In this document: positions 51,417-62,981 of the stretch, in pieces | How positions within the stretch are numbered: the stretch's first letter is position 1 | Layout of the letters: each line of letters opens with the position of its first letter | Source: Anastrepha obliqua | Lineage: Eukaryota > Arthropoda > Insecta > Diptera > Tephritidae | Assembly (NCBI RefSeq): GCF_027943255.1 | Contig: NC_072897.1 | Location: 60,040,406-60,104,405, forward strand | Reading direction: 5' to 3' | DNA: 64,000 bases | Position numbers and translations under genes: made by a program | Notes under the pieces: model-generated | Told to the model about the DNA's origin: nothing | The model's input: the letters and a program-made list of their open reading frames with translations, nothing else | Databases searched by the model: none

Positions 51417-51830
51417 GGTAGGCATAATAGCTTGATGCTAATTTGGGTCCTGGGACACGTGGGTATCGCGGGAAACGAGTTCTCTGACACTTTAGGCAGG
51501 CTGGCCTCTGAGGCCAACTCTTTTGGTCCGGAGCCCGTTCTGCCACTCCCTTCTGCAGCCATCAAAGCCACGGTTAGCAAACGGGTTACTCTAACCCACA
51601 AGCGAGCTTGGCAGGCTGAGAGAGCTGCAGATGGACAAAACTGATGCTACTTGTCATGTCCGACTGACTGTCGCAGTTCCTCCTGTCACTATACAGAGAG
51701 GACTGTAGACGACTGGTTGGACTGATGACAGGCTACTTTCTATGGGCAAAGCTCATGGAAAAGGAGGGCATCTCAGACAGTGTACTCTGCCCAGCATGTG
51801 GAGAGGAGGATAAGACGGCGACAAAATCTT
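51417..51830 (+). pseudogene. R1/LOA-like RNase H fragment inserted in the RTE remnant
   Basis: MLIWVLGHVGIAGNEFSDTLGRLASEA and then LTHKRAWQAERAA are the last RNase H block and following segment. Shifted-frame text (LMTGYF..., VLCPACGEED) gives the C-terminal zinc-like motif. It splits the minus-strand RTE remnant. Confidence 0.7.
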
Positions 51831-51834
51831 AGTA

Positions 51835-52365
51835 TGGGTTGTAAAAGCACTTTGGGCTTTGGATAGCCATCGAGACTTGAATAATTTAATGTATGCAAAG
51901 AATGCTTTATTTGCCGCGCTTACTCGATGATTTACTGCCACGAAAGTATCAGAATTACTGCTGATGAAGAGACCTAAGTATTTAAATTCTGTATGCATTC
52001 ATCATCGATTTCGATGTGTGTATGATCACTCGGTTTCTTTTCGAAGTGCATATGTATATATCATTTTCTCAGTTTTTTTTTTCTGAGTTTTTCAGCCGCT
52101 TATATAACTTCTTAAGCTCTTGTTCAGTTTTCGCAATCACGACAATGTCATCGCCATAACCTAATACTTGCCACATTTTAATTTGAATACTTCCTCACGT
52201 GGTAATAAATTAAAAATTGTCGTTGATACTGAGTCACCTTGTTTCACACTTCATGAAATGCTGAATTCGTTAGCAGCATCTCCATTTATCATAATTCTCG
52301 CATTGGTGTTTGATAGCGTCATCTGATTAGTTTTATAGTTTTTAGTGGTATACCTTGTTTAAACA
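51835..52365 (-). pseudogene. RTE-like RT fragment, right part
   Basis: Minus text: SVKQGDSVSTTIFNL, then GYGDDIVVIAKTEQELKKLYKR (the catalytic box, with YGDD), then TEFKYLGLFISSNSD and VSAANKAFFAYIKL. Order and spacing fit the RTE RT palm and thumb. Frameshifts occur between blocks. Confidence 0.7.
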
Positions 52366-52439
52366 ATATGCCGCTCAGACGGTGTTGCGCGTATTTTCAA
52401 GCGCTGCAGTCGTATTATATTATTTTAAATAAAAAGACA

Positions 52440-52800
52440 AATTTCTAATAGCGGCCGTGCGCTTTAAAACTTTTCTTATTTTTTACAACTATGCCGATTT
52501 GCACCAAGAGCCAGCAGTTCACCGGCAGGTCTTGGTCTGCAGTTGCCCAGACATCACCAATACGTACAGGGCGTTGCTTTGTAAACCCCTTGGTGCGTCG
52601 AGAGATGACTGGTACATTTTCCTTCACCCATCGATGTTAAAAGGGGTCAGGGAATTGTTGGGTCAATTGCCAATGTTGCCGCAGATTGACGGTGTCGCTG
52701 CATATTGGCTTGTAGCCGTTCGATAACCCAATCAGCCAGTGGTTGGGAGTAAGAGCCTCGTCATCACAATTTTTCATATAATATAAATAAAGGTAAGCGG
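52440..52800 (-). pseudogene. BEL/Pao integrase C-terminal (DUF5641-like) fragment
   Basis: Minus frame 52627-52445: VPVISRRTKGFTKQRPVRIG, DVWATADQDLPVNCWLL. This matches the conserved region after the integrase core in BEL/Pao elements (R-x-KWF, VGD, LPRN-W). It is in register with BEL/Pao RT and RNase H pieces to the right. Confidence 0.6.
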
Positions 52801-52899
52801 CCGCGCGTTCAGGATAAATTCTACTTCATTCAATGCACACCGCAGTCTTTCAACGCTGAAACTTGTTGAAGTTAGTGTCTGATAAAGTACAGTATTCAC

Positions 52900-53690
52900 T
52901 GATCTCACAAGCCCATATGGGTATTGCTTACCTGTTCTCCCGCCTGCCACCAGTTACTGCCGCCTGTAACTCTAGTTTGGGTATCGATAATGCCTTTAGC
53001 GGCGCGACTTTGGACTTGCCAGCCACGAGACTAACCGTGACGTTGTTTCCTTTTGACACACGCAAGTAGTAAAGCGGCTGCATAATCACTTTCCCCAGCA
53101 TCAACAAAGGTGAGAAGTCGAACATCTCCAGCATCTTTCGGCAATAGTGAATTACATCGAAGTATTTCGAAAGCTGTTATTAATGGCATAATGTACTTCC
53201 AATGGTTCCATTTCTCAAAAATGTCGAAAAGAGTGCCTTGGAGCGGGTTGTCCCAGACGATTTCAGATCCTCATACATCTTGCAGCAATATTTTTAACCC
53301 TACGGTGCAGCAACAAACAAATCCGAGAGGGTCGAAGGTCGACATTAACATTAGTCTCGCCAATCTACAAATATATTTAAAATTACAAATTTAGAATTTT
53401 AAGGCCAGCCATGTATATTAAAGCCAGCAGCGGCATGGATTTTTTTACTTGTTGAGCCAACGCAGATTTTTCATCATCTCCACAATCAATAAAGTCATCA
53501 ACGCAATGGTTTTTCTTTACAGCTTCTATGGCATGAAGAAGTTCATTTTTGAAATGGCAGCGTTTTTGTCACGCATGTAGGGAGCGCCAAATGGATTAAA
53601 TTCAATCCAAAGGTCATTGCTCGCATGAGATAAATACTTGGTTGCTGATGTCATCACCGTCATCGCTTAACCCACTTGTTAGTATTCGTC
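52900..53690 (-). pseudogene. BEL/Pao RT and RNase H-like region, decayed
   Basis: Minus text right to left: NDLWIEFNPFGAPYMRD, then CVDDFIDCGDDEKSALAQQV at about 53455-53515 (the RT catalytic box, VDD), then text around a WDNPLQGTLF-like segment, then LYYLRVSKGNNVTVSLVAGKSK and KALSIPKLELQAAVTGG (RNase H region of BEL/Pao). Several frame changes; no intact ORF. Confidence 0.72.
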
Positions 53691-53859
53691 ATCGCACCAC
53701 AAAAATTGCTGAGCATGTATATCGTTGTCCCGGATATTTATACGGTGATACAGCGAGTTAAGCAAGTCTGGTATTGGCAACAGCGGTGGTTCATCTTAAC
53801 TTCCTCCCATTTTCGCTCGAGTGTCCAATTTTTAAAAGTTCGTTACACTGCTTGGTCAT

Positions 53860-54060
53860 TTATGTGCTGCGAGCAGGTGCCGGATGCTGGGTGCTTGCGT
53901 CGATAGTATGCGTGTTAACCGTAGCAGGAGCTAAAGTGACGATGGTACTGGCTGCTTCGACTAGATTGTACAACCAGTCGCTGAATTGTTTCACCACCGG
54001 AGTCTTTTCATCTTTTGGGTGAACTGCCCAGTTCAGATTTTCGTTATTGGGGAGCTGGAT
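53860..54060 (-). pseudogene. BEL/Pao gag-like segment fused to an RTE piece
   Basis: Minus frame 54183-53860 holds LNWAVHPKDEKTPVVKQFSDW, which looks like part of a BEL gag. Upstream in the same frame is an RTE-type endonuclease end. The junction is near 54055. Confidence 0.4.
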
Positions 54061-54770
54061 CACCATATAGTGGTTTAAGTTGGAGTTTGCGCCGCTAAGC
54101 GATCTAAGGTCAATGACAGAGGTTGCGTGTATTTTATCAAGGAATGCATGGTTTATCTGGTTCGCGCCTCTCCTTCCGGGCATTTCCTAGGTTTGCTTAT
54201 AAATTTTCTTGTGTGGAACAGAGACGCTGCTTATCCATAGCTCACTGCTTAGACGAAAATATATTAGACGTGTACCATTATCATTTTATTCGTCATGTAG
54301 CGATTTCTTTCCACCAACCTCTTTGCTAATATCGGTGTTTTCGAGCTTTGCATTTGAATATCCGAATAAAGTTTGTATGTCATATTTACATATTTTTACA
54401 TTACATCTTCTAGTTTTGAATAAAAACTGTCTTTTGCAATATCGTCCCAGACTTCGGTAGGCGCATACGCAGCTACAATTGTGCTGTTTTGAAATTTTCT
54501 CTTGAGTCTCATGAGACAGAGTCTTTCACTTATTGCCTCGAAAGCCATTATATAATACTTTCTCTAAATTTTTTATTAATGTATAATTAGCCCACACCTA
54601 GCTGTCCTTGCTGGTTTGGGTCACTGAAGAAAACTGAATACGATTTCTTTCTTATTTCATGATGTTTCGGGAATCGTATTTCTTGTAGAGCTGTTAAGTC
54701 AAGGTTGTATTTCATACACTCATCCGATGTACAGAAGATTTCTTAGAAGATGGGTACTTTATTATATTTA
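54060..54770 (-). pseudogene. RTE-like endonuclease domain, decayed
   Basis: Minus text right to left: YNLDLTALQEIRFPKHHE (Glu motif), SVFFSDPNQQGQLGVG, then TIVAAYAPTEVWDDIAKDSF, and after a gap GRRGANQINHAFLDKIHATS and LNHYMV (the SDH position changed to LNH). The motif order is that of the APE endonuclease. Confidence 0.72.
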
Positions 54771-56000
54771 ACCGTGTCATATTACAATAATTTACGAATT
54801 TACAATGGTTTATTTACTTATCTCTTATTTACTTATCTCTCTCTAATTACACCTAGAATTTTTCATTTTTTTACTGGCATTATAGAATAACCAAAAATTA
54901 TGTAGGCAGCCCAGAGTAAGAATGCTTTTGAAAATACGCGAGCATTTTTCGTCTAAAAGTAATAGAGCTGACATTCTATGCTGCGATACTTCGCTGACAG
55001 TTTAGCAATTTCATCGAACGCTATTATACGAGTAACAAGAAGCGTACCATTGTGGCGTTCCATTGTCCAGATTTACCATGGTTGAGGCAAAACTATTGAG
55101 AGTGCGTTTGTTATAACATAGTCAACGTGCAGTAGGGCATCAATTGTACCACTGCTTTTTTTATATGCAACCTGGTTAGAGCTAATAAGCTAGAATACGG
55201 CATCAAGATATTTGCCACTAGTTTTTCCATTATTTTAGCCAAGCATGATAATAGAAAGGTGGACCTATAGCTTTCAACAAAAGAGGAGGGGTTATTAGGT
55301 TTCAAAATTATTACGATACAGGAAGTTTTCCACGCTTGAGGGCTACGACATTAGGATTTAGATATACAATTTAATTAGTTTGCATTTAATGCAAATGGAA
55401 AGATTTTAAATCATAGGGTAAGAAGTCCGATCAAGTTCAGGAGTTTCACCTTTCACGGAAGAGAGCGCGAACTCCAATTAACTGGTTCTGATTTTCGATT
55501 CAATTGTCCTGGCAGCCGGTGATAAATTGTTTGTGATGTTTGCTTGGTTGTTTAAATAGTCGTATTTTGCAAAGCAGAAGTTGCTTGAAAAGCTGGCGTC
55601 ATTTAAGGTAGAACCGTAGAAAGAGATAAAATAATAGGCTATTTCGAGTGGAGAACCGATGACGCCATTTGTGGAGTTAATGTAGGCAATGGTCGTTTAA
55701 GTACCTGAACAAGTGAGCATTTAAATATCATAACGTATTTTTGGGGGACTAGTTCTAGGATGCATGCCAGCGCTTAACTCTTCAAACTTCATAAGTTTGA
55801 CATTTGGCGGCATTTGCCTTTTTGTAGCTTACCAAGTTTGCAATAGTGCTAAAGCGATCATGCCATTTATTTTATTTGTTTTCACGAAGTTGAGATAATT
55901 GAGACTTCCACGAAGAAAAAGCTTTCATTTTACTTTTTGGTGATGTTTATGGTAATGCGTGATGTGCTGCTGTTCGAATAATTTTAATTAAGTTCAAAAT
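54771..56000 (-). pseudogene. I-clade ORF2 (RT) remnant
   Basis: Minus text right to left: NGVIGSPLEIAYYFISFYG, then ALSSVKGETPELDRTSYPM, then ILKPNNPSSFVESYRSTFLL, CLAKIMEKLVAN. These match the first RT blocks of I-A and I-B (compare GKTPGADRISYPM and YRPISLLCCLGK). The palm with YADD is not found. Confidence 0.72.
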
Positions 56001-56299
56001 GCTCCATTCTACCAATCCCGTCAAGGACAGAGAACAATTGACTGTTGGCGAACAGAAAATCAATAGCATGCAACTACTATTTAACATAATAGGAGAAAAT
56101 AAGATAGCTACAACAGAGGACTACGATAACACGAAAACAGTTAACGGACAGCTACCACGTTAATTTAGTTATTCAAAGAAACAATTCGATTTTTTGAGAT
56201 TCTTAAGCCAAAAATTAAAAAAAAAATAAAGTGAAAGAGAAAATAAAAAGCAAGATAAAATATATGTAATTGAAATATTTATTATAGAAGGTAATGAGA
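56001..56299. other. No recognisable feature
   Basis: A/T-rich, no domain-bearing frame. Confidence 0.4.
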
Positions 56300-56315
56300 T
56301 TGAACAAGTTTCAAA

Positions 56316-57010
56316 TTGTCTAGCCCCAACAACAAATCCGCCAATTTACTGCTCCATCTTGAACAAGGTGGAGTTGATATAGTTCTGATCCAGGAACCGT
56401 GGCTGAGCAGCAGCGGCATTTCTGGACTTAGGACGAAAAGATACAAACTGATGGCGTATAGCGGGTTAGGTAAACCAAGATCTTGTATGCTCATCAGGAA
56501 GGAACTTAATGCATTTATTTTGCCTAATTTGAGCAATGAAGACATTGTGACTGTGAGCCTAGAGGGCCCTGCGGGGAAGCTATGGCTGATGTCGGCCTAT
56601 ATGGCGCATTAGGACGAGGTGGAGCCACCTCCGATGATGCTGAGGGAAGCCCTGGCAGAAGCGAGGCGCAGGAAAAGCGGCGTTATTGTAGGGACGGATG
56701 CAAACTCCCACCATGCCTGTTGGGGAAGTTCCAACATAAATGCAAGAGGTGAGTCCCTTTTTGATTTTATTTTAAACGAAGACTTGTTTATTTGCAACAG
56801 GGGTAAGGACCCCACTTTCATCACCGCAACCAGGGAGGAGGTGCTGGATCTTACTCTGGCCTCCTCCTCACTGTGAAACCGAATTTCCGATTGGAGGGTG
56901 CTTAACACCCACTCCTTCTCGGATCACAGGTATATTCAATTCTCTCTCACTGAAACTCGTCCAAAAAGACCCTCCTACAGGAATCTGAGGAGAACGGACT
57001 GGGATATTTA
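56316..57010 (+). pseudogene. R1/LOA-like APE endonuclease
   Basis: VDIVLIQEPWLSSSG (Glu), GVIVGTDANSHHACWGSSN (Asp, Asn), LDLTLASSSL and SFSDHRYIQFSL (SDH). Stops at 56610-56612 and 56874-56876 interrupt the same frame, and further stops follow at about 57016. All catalytic residues remain readable. Confidence 0.8.
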
Positions 57011-57019
57011 CGGCTAATA

Positions 57020-58371
57020 AGGCTCTTGAAAGCTCCTGTCCACTTAGAACGCTCCCTAAGACGGAGAAACCACCTTGGTGGACAGCAGAGCTCTCTGAGC
57101 TTAGGGCCTCGTGCAGGCGCCTCTTTAATAGGGCTAAAAGAATTAAGCCTCCCTCAGGATGGGAACTGTATAAAGTAGGACTTGGAATCTACAAGTCCGA
57201 AATTAGGAAGGCCAAGAGGGACTCTTGGAGGAACTTCTGTGGAAGCGTAGAGGGCTGTCATGAGTCTTCAAGATTCAGACGAATACTCACGAGGAGCTCG
57301 GCTCCCTTGGGATACCTGAGGGATGAATCGGGACGCTGGGCGATGAGCGGCGAGGAATCACTAAAAATGCTTCTCGACGCTCATTTTCCAACGAATCCGG
57401 TATCCAGCAGCACCAGCTTGGGAAGTACACCAATCTGTCTTCAGAACCGGGGCTGGCTGCTGGATGAGCACCGCTTGGCCTGGGCCATTGGCTCCTTCGG
57501 GCCCTTCAAGTCACCTGGTCCTGATGGCATCATACCTGCCCAACTGCAGAAATCTGTAGTGGTGTCATGCCGCTGGCTGAGCCCTATCTATACGAGCTGC
57601 ATAGCTAGGGGCTATATACCGGGATCTTGGAGGGCTATGAGGGTTGTGTTCATAGCCAAGGCTGGCAAGAGCTCACATGTCTCCCCTAAGGATTTTAGGC
57701 CAATCAGTCTCTCATCTTTCTTGCTGAAAACCCTTGAGAGGTTGATTGACCTACACATAAGAAGCGAAATTCCTCGTTGGCGTTTGTCGCATACCCAACA
57801 TGCTTACTGTAAGGGCAGATCAGTGGAATCTGCTCTGCACACAATTGTTAAAGATATTGAGGAATCTCTATATCAGAAAGAACTCGCAGTTGGCGCCTTC
57901 CTCGACATTTTAATAGCGTTCTCCCGGAGGCAATCACGAAAGCTCTGGGTAGGCTGGGGGTCGGAGCCGACCCTTCCAGATTTATCTACAGAATGCTCAG
58001 CGACGGAACGGTCGTGGCAGAGTGGGGCGACGTCTCTCTCCGCCGGCAGAGGCACGCCGCAAGGCGGGGTTCTCTCACCATTCCTCTGGATCATTGTTAT
58101 CAATGACTTGCTGGAGGAGCTGGTGAGGAGGGGCTGTAGGGTGATTGCCTACGCGGATGATGTGGCATTAATTGTTAGAGGAAAGTTTATAGATATCCTG
58201 TATGATTTAATGCAGGGATATCTGAACGTAGTTGTTCGATGGGCAGCAGATTGCGGCTTATCGGTGAATCCTCTAAAGACGGAGCTCGTCCTTTTCACGA
58301 GGAAATATGAAATACCCAGAGCTCAACTCCCCTCGATGGGGGCGCTCCGCTGGTGCTTTCTGACAAGGTGA
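57020..58371 (+). pseudogene. R1/LOA-like reverse transcriptase
   Basis: The frame runs through PPWWTAELSELRASCRR and then SPGPDGIIPAQLQK, DFRPISLSSFLLKTLERL, HAYCKGRSVESALHTIV. From about 57915 to 58050 the protein text is out of frame and then returns at RGTPQGGVLSPFLWIIV, so two compensating indels are likely. The catalytic box AYADDVALIV is at about 58149-58178. The frame fails again near 58365. Confidence 0.82.
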
Positions 58372-59508
58372 AGTACCTAATCCTTGACAGTAAGCTGACG
58401 TGGAAGCCCAACATTGAGGAGAGAGTAAGGAAGGCAACAATCGCCTTGTATGGGTGCAAAGGCGCAATTGGCAAAAGGTGGGGCCTCCCGCCCGCAGAAT
58501 TGCCGCTGCTCGTACCGCAATCAGACTGAGGGGCTTGGGCTATAAGCTCAACCTCACATATGGGCACTCAAGCATCCTCAGAAACTTTGAGTTCATCCCC
58601 TCGTCGACGGACCAGTGTGTGCCTTCGCTAAGTCCAAGTGGAACTTTCTCCACCCATATTCCACCAAGGGAGGAGTGGACCGGGGGCAACACCTGGGGCA
58701 GGGCCTCGTTAACCTGTTCACGGACGGCTCGAAGTTGGACGGCAGGGTTGGAGGAGGAGTATTCTGCAAAGAGCTCCCCATCAAACTCAAATTCAGGCTA
58801 CCGGATCACTGCAGTGTGCTCCAAGCAGAGGTGGCCGCAATTAAAGAAGCAGCTGACTGACTACTTACTTGCGTAATAACTGTTAAGAAGGTAAATATTT
58901 ACTCCGATAGCCAAGCGGCCATCAGGGCCCTAGGCTCTATTATGGTGCATTCGAAGCTGGTCAGGGAATGCCTGGTCTCACTCTCGATTGCATCAGAATT
59001 CTTCAACATAAAGATAATTTGGGTACCTGGTCACAGTGACATTGCAGGAAACTGCGAAGCCGACGAGCTGGCCAGACAGGGGACCTGTGAGGCAAGATGC
59101 CCACGAAAGGAGAGGATCGGGATCCCCTTGACAACCTGCGCTCTACTCCTGGAAGGATGGGATATGCACCAACTCAGCGAACGCTGGGCAAGTATCCTGG
59201 GAATGACAAAATGTCATCTCTCAAATTTCGTGGGCATCATCACGGGGCATTGTCCGCGAGGTACACATGCCGTGAGACTCGGAATCCCTTCGAGTCCTTT
59301 TTGCGTCAGCTGCATGGAGGATGAGGTGGAATCATCTCAGCACCTGCTCCTTAGCTGCCCAGCCTTCGCGGGACTAAGATTCAAGTATCTTGGTTCTCAT
59401 TTCTTTTCGGCGCCTGCTGATATAGCAGGTGTTGATAACAAAAATCTGATGAACTACATCAGCAGCATAATGAGGTTAACACAACCGCGCACTAGTCACC
59501 GTTCGTAG
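58372..59508 (+). pseudogene. R1/LOA-like RNase H and C-terminal zinc motif
   Basis: LFTDGSKLDGRVGGGVFCKEL (Asp), VLQAEVAAIKEAAD (Glu), IYSDSQAAIRAL (Asp), IIWVPGHSDIAGNCEADELAR (His, Asp). A tail with FCVSCMEDEVESSQHLLLSC gives C-x2-C...H...C. A stop at 58858-58860 and frame changes split the domain. Confidence 0.82.
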
Positions 59509-59632
59509 CCCACAAACACTCACCACTCCCCCATCCCTTCCCTTCCTCCCCCCTTCTCTGTCCTTAAATGGTATCACAAAGGACGAACCAAACTATTTCG
59601 TCCAAGTGGGCCCTACTCTCTGGGCAAGCATT

Positions 59633-59653
59633 ATAACCTAACCTAACCTAACC
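59633..59653 (+). repeat. (aacct)n tail
   Basis: About four copies of the pentamer aacct close the non-LTR element. This is likely the 3' tail of that family. Confidence 0.75.
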
Positions 59654-59664
59654 CCAACAATTTA

Positions 59665-59970
59665 ATGGGACCTCCTACTCTTACCCAGAACACCCCTGTT
59701 CCTCGAGCAGAAAATAATGGACAGTTATGCATTAGTGACTTGACAGCCCTCATATCTGGAATTGCACCTAATATTCTGAGGCAACAAGGACCACAAGGTA
59801 TTCAAACTATTTTGGGTTTAAAACCCAAATTCCAATTTGCTACAGTTGATGAAACGATAGAGGAAGGACTAAGAGGAAATCTTAGCGAAATGGACAAAAT
59901 ACCAGACGTGATAACATGTCTAAAAAGTATTCAGGCCGCCCCACAGTGCGCCCGATTCCCAAAAAGCTAG
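59665..59970 (+). pseudogene. Gag-like N-terminal fragment, family uncertain
   Basis: A 101-codon frame reads NGQLCISDLTALISGIAPN, then GIQTILGLKPKFQFATVD and IPDVITCLKSI. It looks like the start of an LTR-retrotransposon Gag, but no zinc knuckle or Pol follows. Low certainty. Confidence 0.4.
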
Positions 59971-60540
59971 CCAAAAGTCGAAAAAAAAGTTTCTAGATAG
60001 AGTTTTTTTGTCTTTGGGTTGGCTACAGTAATGCCTTAAGTACTGAAAACCGTTCATAGCAACGTCCTGTACCCTAAGTATCCTCTGTATTTTCAGTCGC
60101 AACGTGGCCTTCGTTTGAGCATCGTATTACTGTGATGAATAGTGAAAGTTGTACACATTTGAAAGATTTTGTAATGGAGTAAATTGAACAAAACCAAATG
60201 GAATCATCTTCGGAAGGTTAGTAAAATACGAGAAATCTTTAGTATATATCAATACCTCCACACAAAATTTTTAGCTGCAGCAATACGTAGATACATTTTT
60301 TGCAATTTTTTTATAAAATTTGAGTTTTCAAACTGTATAGTAATACAACGCCGTCATATGCTGCTTTGAAACCTATTAAAGGTTACTCAAAAAAGTAATG
60401 GTTACTTAATAAAACAAGATTCAGCTGCTACCACTTGCTACCTTGTGACCCCGAAAACATATAAATTTACATGCATCTTGATTATGTTCTTGAATATACG
60501 CTATTTCACGTGAGGGGGTGGCCAATAGGGGTGGAAGGGA
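59971..60540. other. No recognisable feature
   Basis: Only short frames without domains; A/T-rich. Confidence 0.4.
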
Positions 60541-61640
60541 GTGGATTTTCAAAATTTTAAGATCAAATTCGTAATCAGCGACCCAGTCCCGAACGGAGTG
60601 CTCCAGATACCTGACGACCTCCGGTTTTATCTAGCCTTATCTGTGCACACGGACACCTCTGTACATGCAGACCGAGACTCATGGACCAAAAATGGGTTCA
60701 AAATTAAAGAAAGATATTTCTATCAAGGAGGTCGGTCCTCCCAGAAAACCGACGGAGGTGACTCTGACTACTGCCACAGCTGTAGCAGGGTGCATGCAAG
60801 ATGGCTGGTCAGAGCAAAAGTACTCCAGCATGCAGCGGAGTCGAGGAGTTTTGGGGCAAACCGGTCTCCAGTCGATCGATAGGAGGAGTTTCGGGTCAAC
60901 TCCGCTTAGGGCGCACAATCCCCATTTCACATCTTTAAGGGGGCGGATGTCGGCATCTGCTTCCAGGCTTAACCGATAGGCTGCCATAGAAGAGCCTAGT
61001 ACCTCTAGGCGGATTATAAATGCAGGACAGCGGCGACAGGCTAAAGATGTCCGTCCCTCTAAGAAAAATTACTATGACAAAAAGGCGACCAATAGGGTCT
61101 CATTTAGACTGGCGGCAAGGCAGCAGTAGCTCAGCTAACCAAAGAACAGGCTAAATCGCCAGAATGAGCAAAGGGAGTAATATCAGACTTGGGAAAACCG
61201 GCGGTTGCCACTCTTAAAGGCAACGATTCGGAGAACAAGCGATAGAAAGAGTCGCAAAAAAACAAAAGGTAGGTGGCCATAAACATCCAACGTTTAGTGA
61301 GGTTGTATAGGGCGGCGCTGAGAAACTGGCCATCATTGACAAGGGAAAAGAGGAATAGGCCATTCCCAGGGAAAAATGGAGGTGGATTGAGGAGTCTGAA
61401 GTTTACCTCCAGGTCCTAGAGGAAAGCCCTGAACTTCCTCCCCTTTGTCATGACGCAGGCTGGTGTCAGGGTAAAACTAAACTCATCGCCTGCAAAGACA
61501 CTAGGTCAGCCACACTCTACAGGTTGCCCGTAGATAAGGTAGGGGAGGTTTGGTCGGGAGCCAAACTCGAAGCGGTTGGTAAGGATGAAATTACAAACAG
61601 ACCTCGAGCTCGAGTTTGGATTCCGGGCTAAACTTGCATA
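60541..61640 (+). pseudogene. R1/LOA-like ORF1 remnant with DUF4780-like domain
   Basis: Basic, Arg/Ser-rich text (EVGPPRKPTEVTLTTATAV; PSTSRRIINAGQRR) is followed by a decayed stretch. At 61370-61640 there is a readable DUF4780-like block: LPPLCHDAGWCQGKTKLIAC, LYRLPVDKVGEVWSGAKLE and RPRARVWIPG. This domain occurs at the end of ORF1 in many insect R1/LOA-type elements. Many stops. Confidence 0.7.
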
Positions 61641-62290
61641 CGCGCACCTTTTTGTCCGCTTGGCTGCCGGGGGAATCGACATAGCCCTAAACCAAGGGCC
61701 GTGAATATGCGGCAATAAATTCAGCGGACTCGGTGTGAAGGGCTTCAAATTGATTGATTCAGAAACCGCTTTACACTCGTTCGTCGGGTTGATGGATAAA
61801 AGTTTATTAGACTAAGAGTTTGCATTGGTTGCCTTTACAACACAAATGCAAACGCTATAGTAGACGCGTTAGAAGATTGTGGAGTTGAGCCACACGTTGT
61901 TGCCCTGATAGAATCTATTGTCGTCAGAAGAAAGGTAACGGCTAAATTAGGCAGCACTACTCTAAGTAGACAGGTCTGTAGAGGCACAACTCAAGGTGGA
62001 GCCCTCTCCCCTCTTTTTTAAATTTTGAAGAACAAAGTAAAAACTCCCTATTGCTGACCCTGGGAAGAGGGGGTTGCCACGTCTTTGCTTACGCTTATGA
62101 TCTAGCAATTGCCGTTAAAGCCAAATATCGTAACACCTTTATGGATATTCTGCGCTATAACATGCCCACACTTAGAAGCTGGATTGAGAGTAGGGGACTC
62201 GGTATAAACCCCGCAAAAACTGAAATAATTATCTTTACAAATAATCATAGGCTTTCTATAATCTCCTAGCTAATTCTTAAGGGTGTGGAG
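61641..62290 (+). pseudogene. R1/LOA-like ORF2 remnant (RT palm)
   Basis: In shifted frames: ALEDCGVEPHVVALIESIVV, LSRQVCRGTTQGGALSPLF, then 62051-62269 with CHVFAYAYDLAIAVKAKY, where the catalytic YADD has become YAYD, and LGINPAKTEIIIFT. The endonuclease and first RT blocks are deleted. Confidence 0.75.
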
Positions 62291-62602
62291 ATACCTTTGA
62301 GAGAGAATGTCAAGTAGCAGCACCACCATATATAAGTTGCAAGTGGAACGCTTTCATTCCATCTTGTAAGAAATAATGCGATGCCTCCAACGTGAAAAAA
62401 CGCACACATCTTTTAACGAACTTTGAGAAAGATCGGTAAGGACTAGAATCACTCAGAGCCTTCCACTACGAGAGAAAAACCAATCGAAAACTTTTTGGGA
62501 GGAGAGTCCATATAGAAACAACAAAGGAACTTAAAAAAAACAGATCATCAATCTTGGTTACCACAATAAGAATAGAAGAGCATTAAGAAAGTATAATCAA
62601 AG
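62291..62602. other. No recognisable feature
   Basis: Probably further decayed non-LTR sequence; nothing can be supported. Confidence 0.35.
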
Positions 62603-62604
62603 TA

Positions 62605-62964
62605 CAGGGTTGGCCATATTAAACTGACCCATTGAGTAACCCTATAACTTTTTACTGTAATTTGAAATCTAAGGTTTACGTCAACAAGCCAAAGACACTA
62701 GGCGCACTTAAGGCCAATATCCGACGGGAAATAGCCGCCATATCGGCCGAGACGCTGGCCAAAACTATGGAAAACGCCGAAAAACGGGCACATTACGCTA
62801 TACGAGCTAAGGGCGACCACTTGCGCGATATCATATTCAAAAAGTGATGTAAACGAATCTCCTTGAACTAAATTAAATGTTTTTCACAATGAAACACAAA
62901 AAAATGTTTATTTTTCCATATTTTTTTAATAATCACATGGGTCAGTTTAAGATGGCCAACCCTG
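62605..62964 (+). mobile_element. Short Tc1/mariner derivative with transposase tail
   Basis: The ends are inverted over about 28 bp (cagggttggccatattaaac... at 62605 and its complement ending at 62964, one mismatch). TA flanks both sides. The 360-bp interior encodes only the transposase C-terminus: TLGALKANIRREIAAISAETL and HYAIRAKGDHLRDIIFKK, stop at 62847. It is a deletion derivative able to move only with an outside transposase. Confidence 0.85.
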
Positions 62965-62981
62965 TACATATCCAAATACGT

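Larger units (their letters stand above)
56300..59660 (+). mobile_element. R1/LOA-like non-LTR retrotransposon, 5'-truncated ORF2 with RNase H
   Basis: One ORF2 is spread over frames: endonuclease (56316-56990), RT (about 57020-58371), RNase H (58690-59100) and a C-terminal Cys/His motif (59296-59360). The RNase H after RT and the style of motifs point to the LOA/R1 group. The element ends in an (aacct)n tail at about 59633-59653. GC content is higher than that of its neighbours. No target duplication was recognised. Confidence 0.8.
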
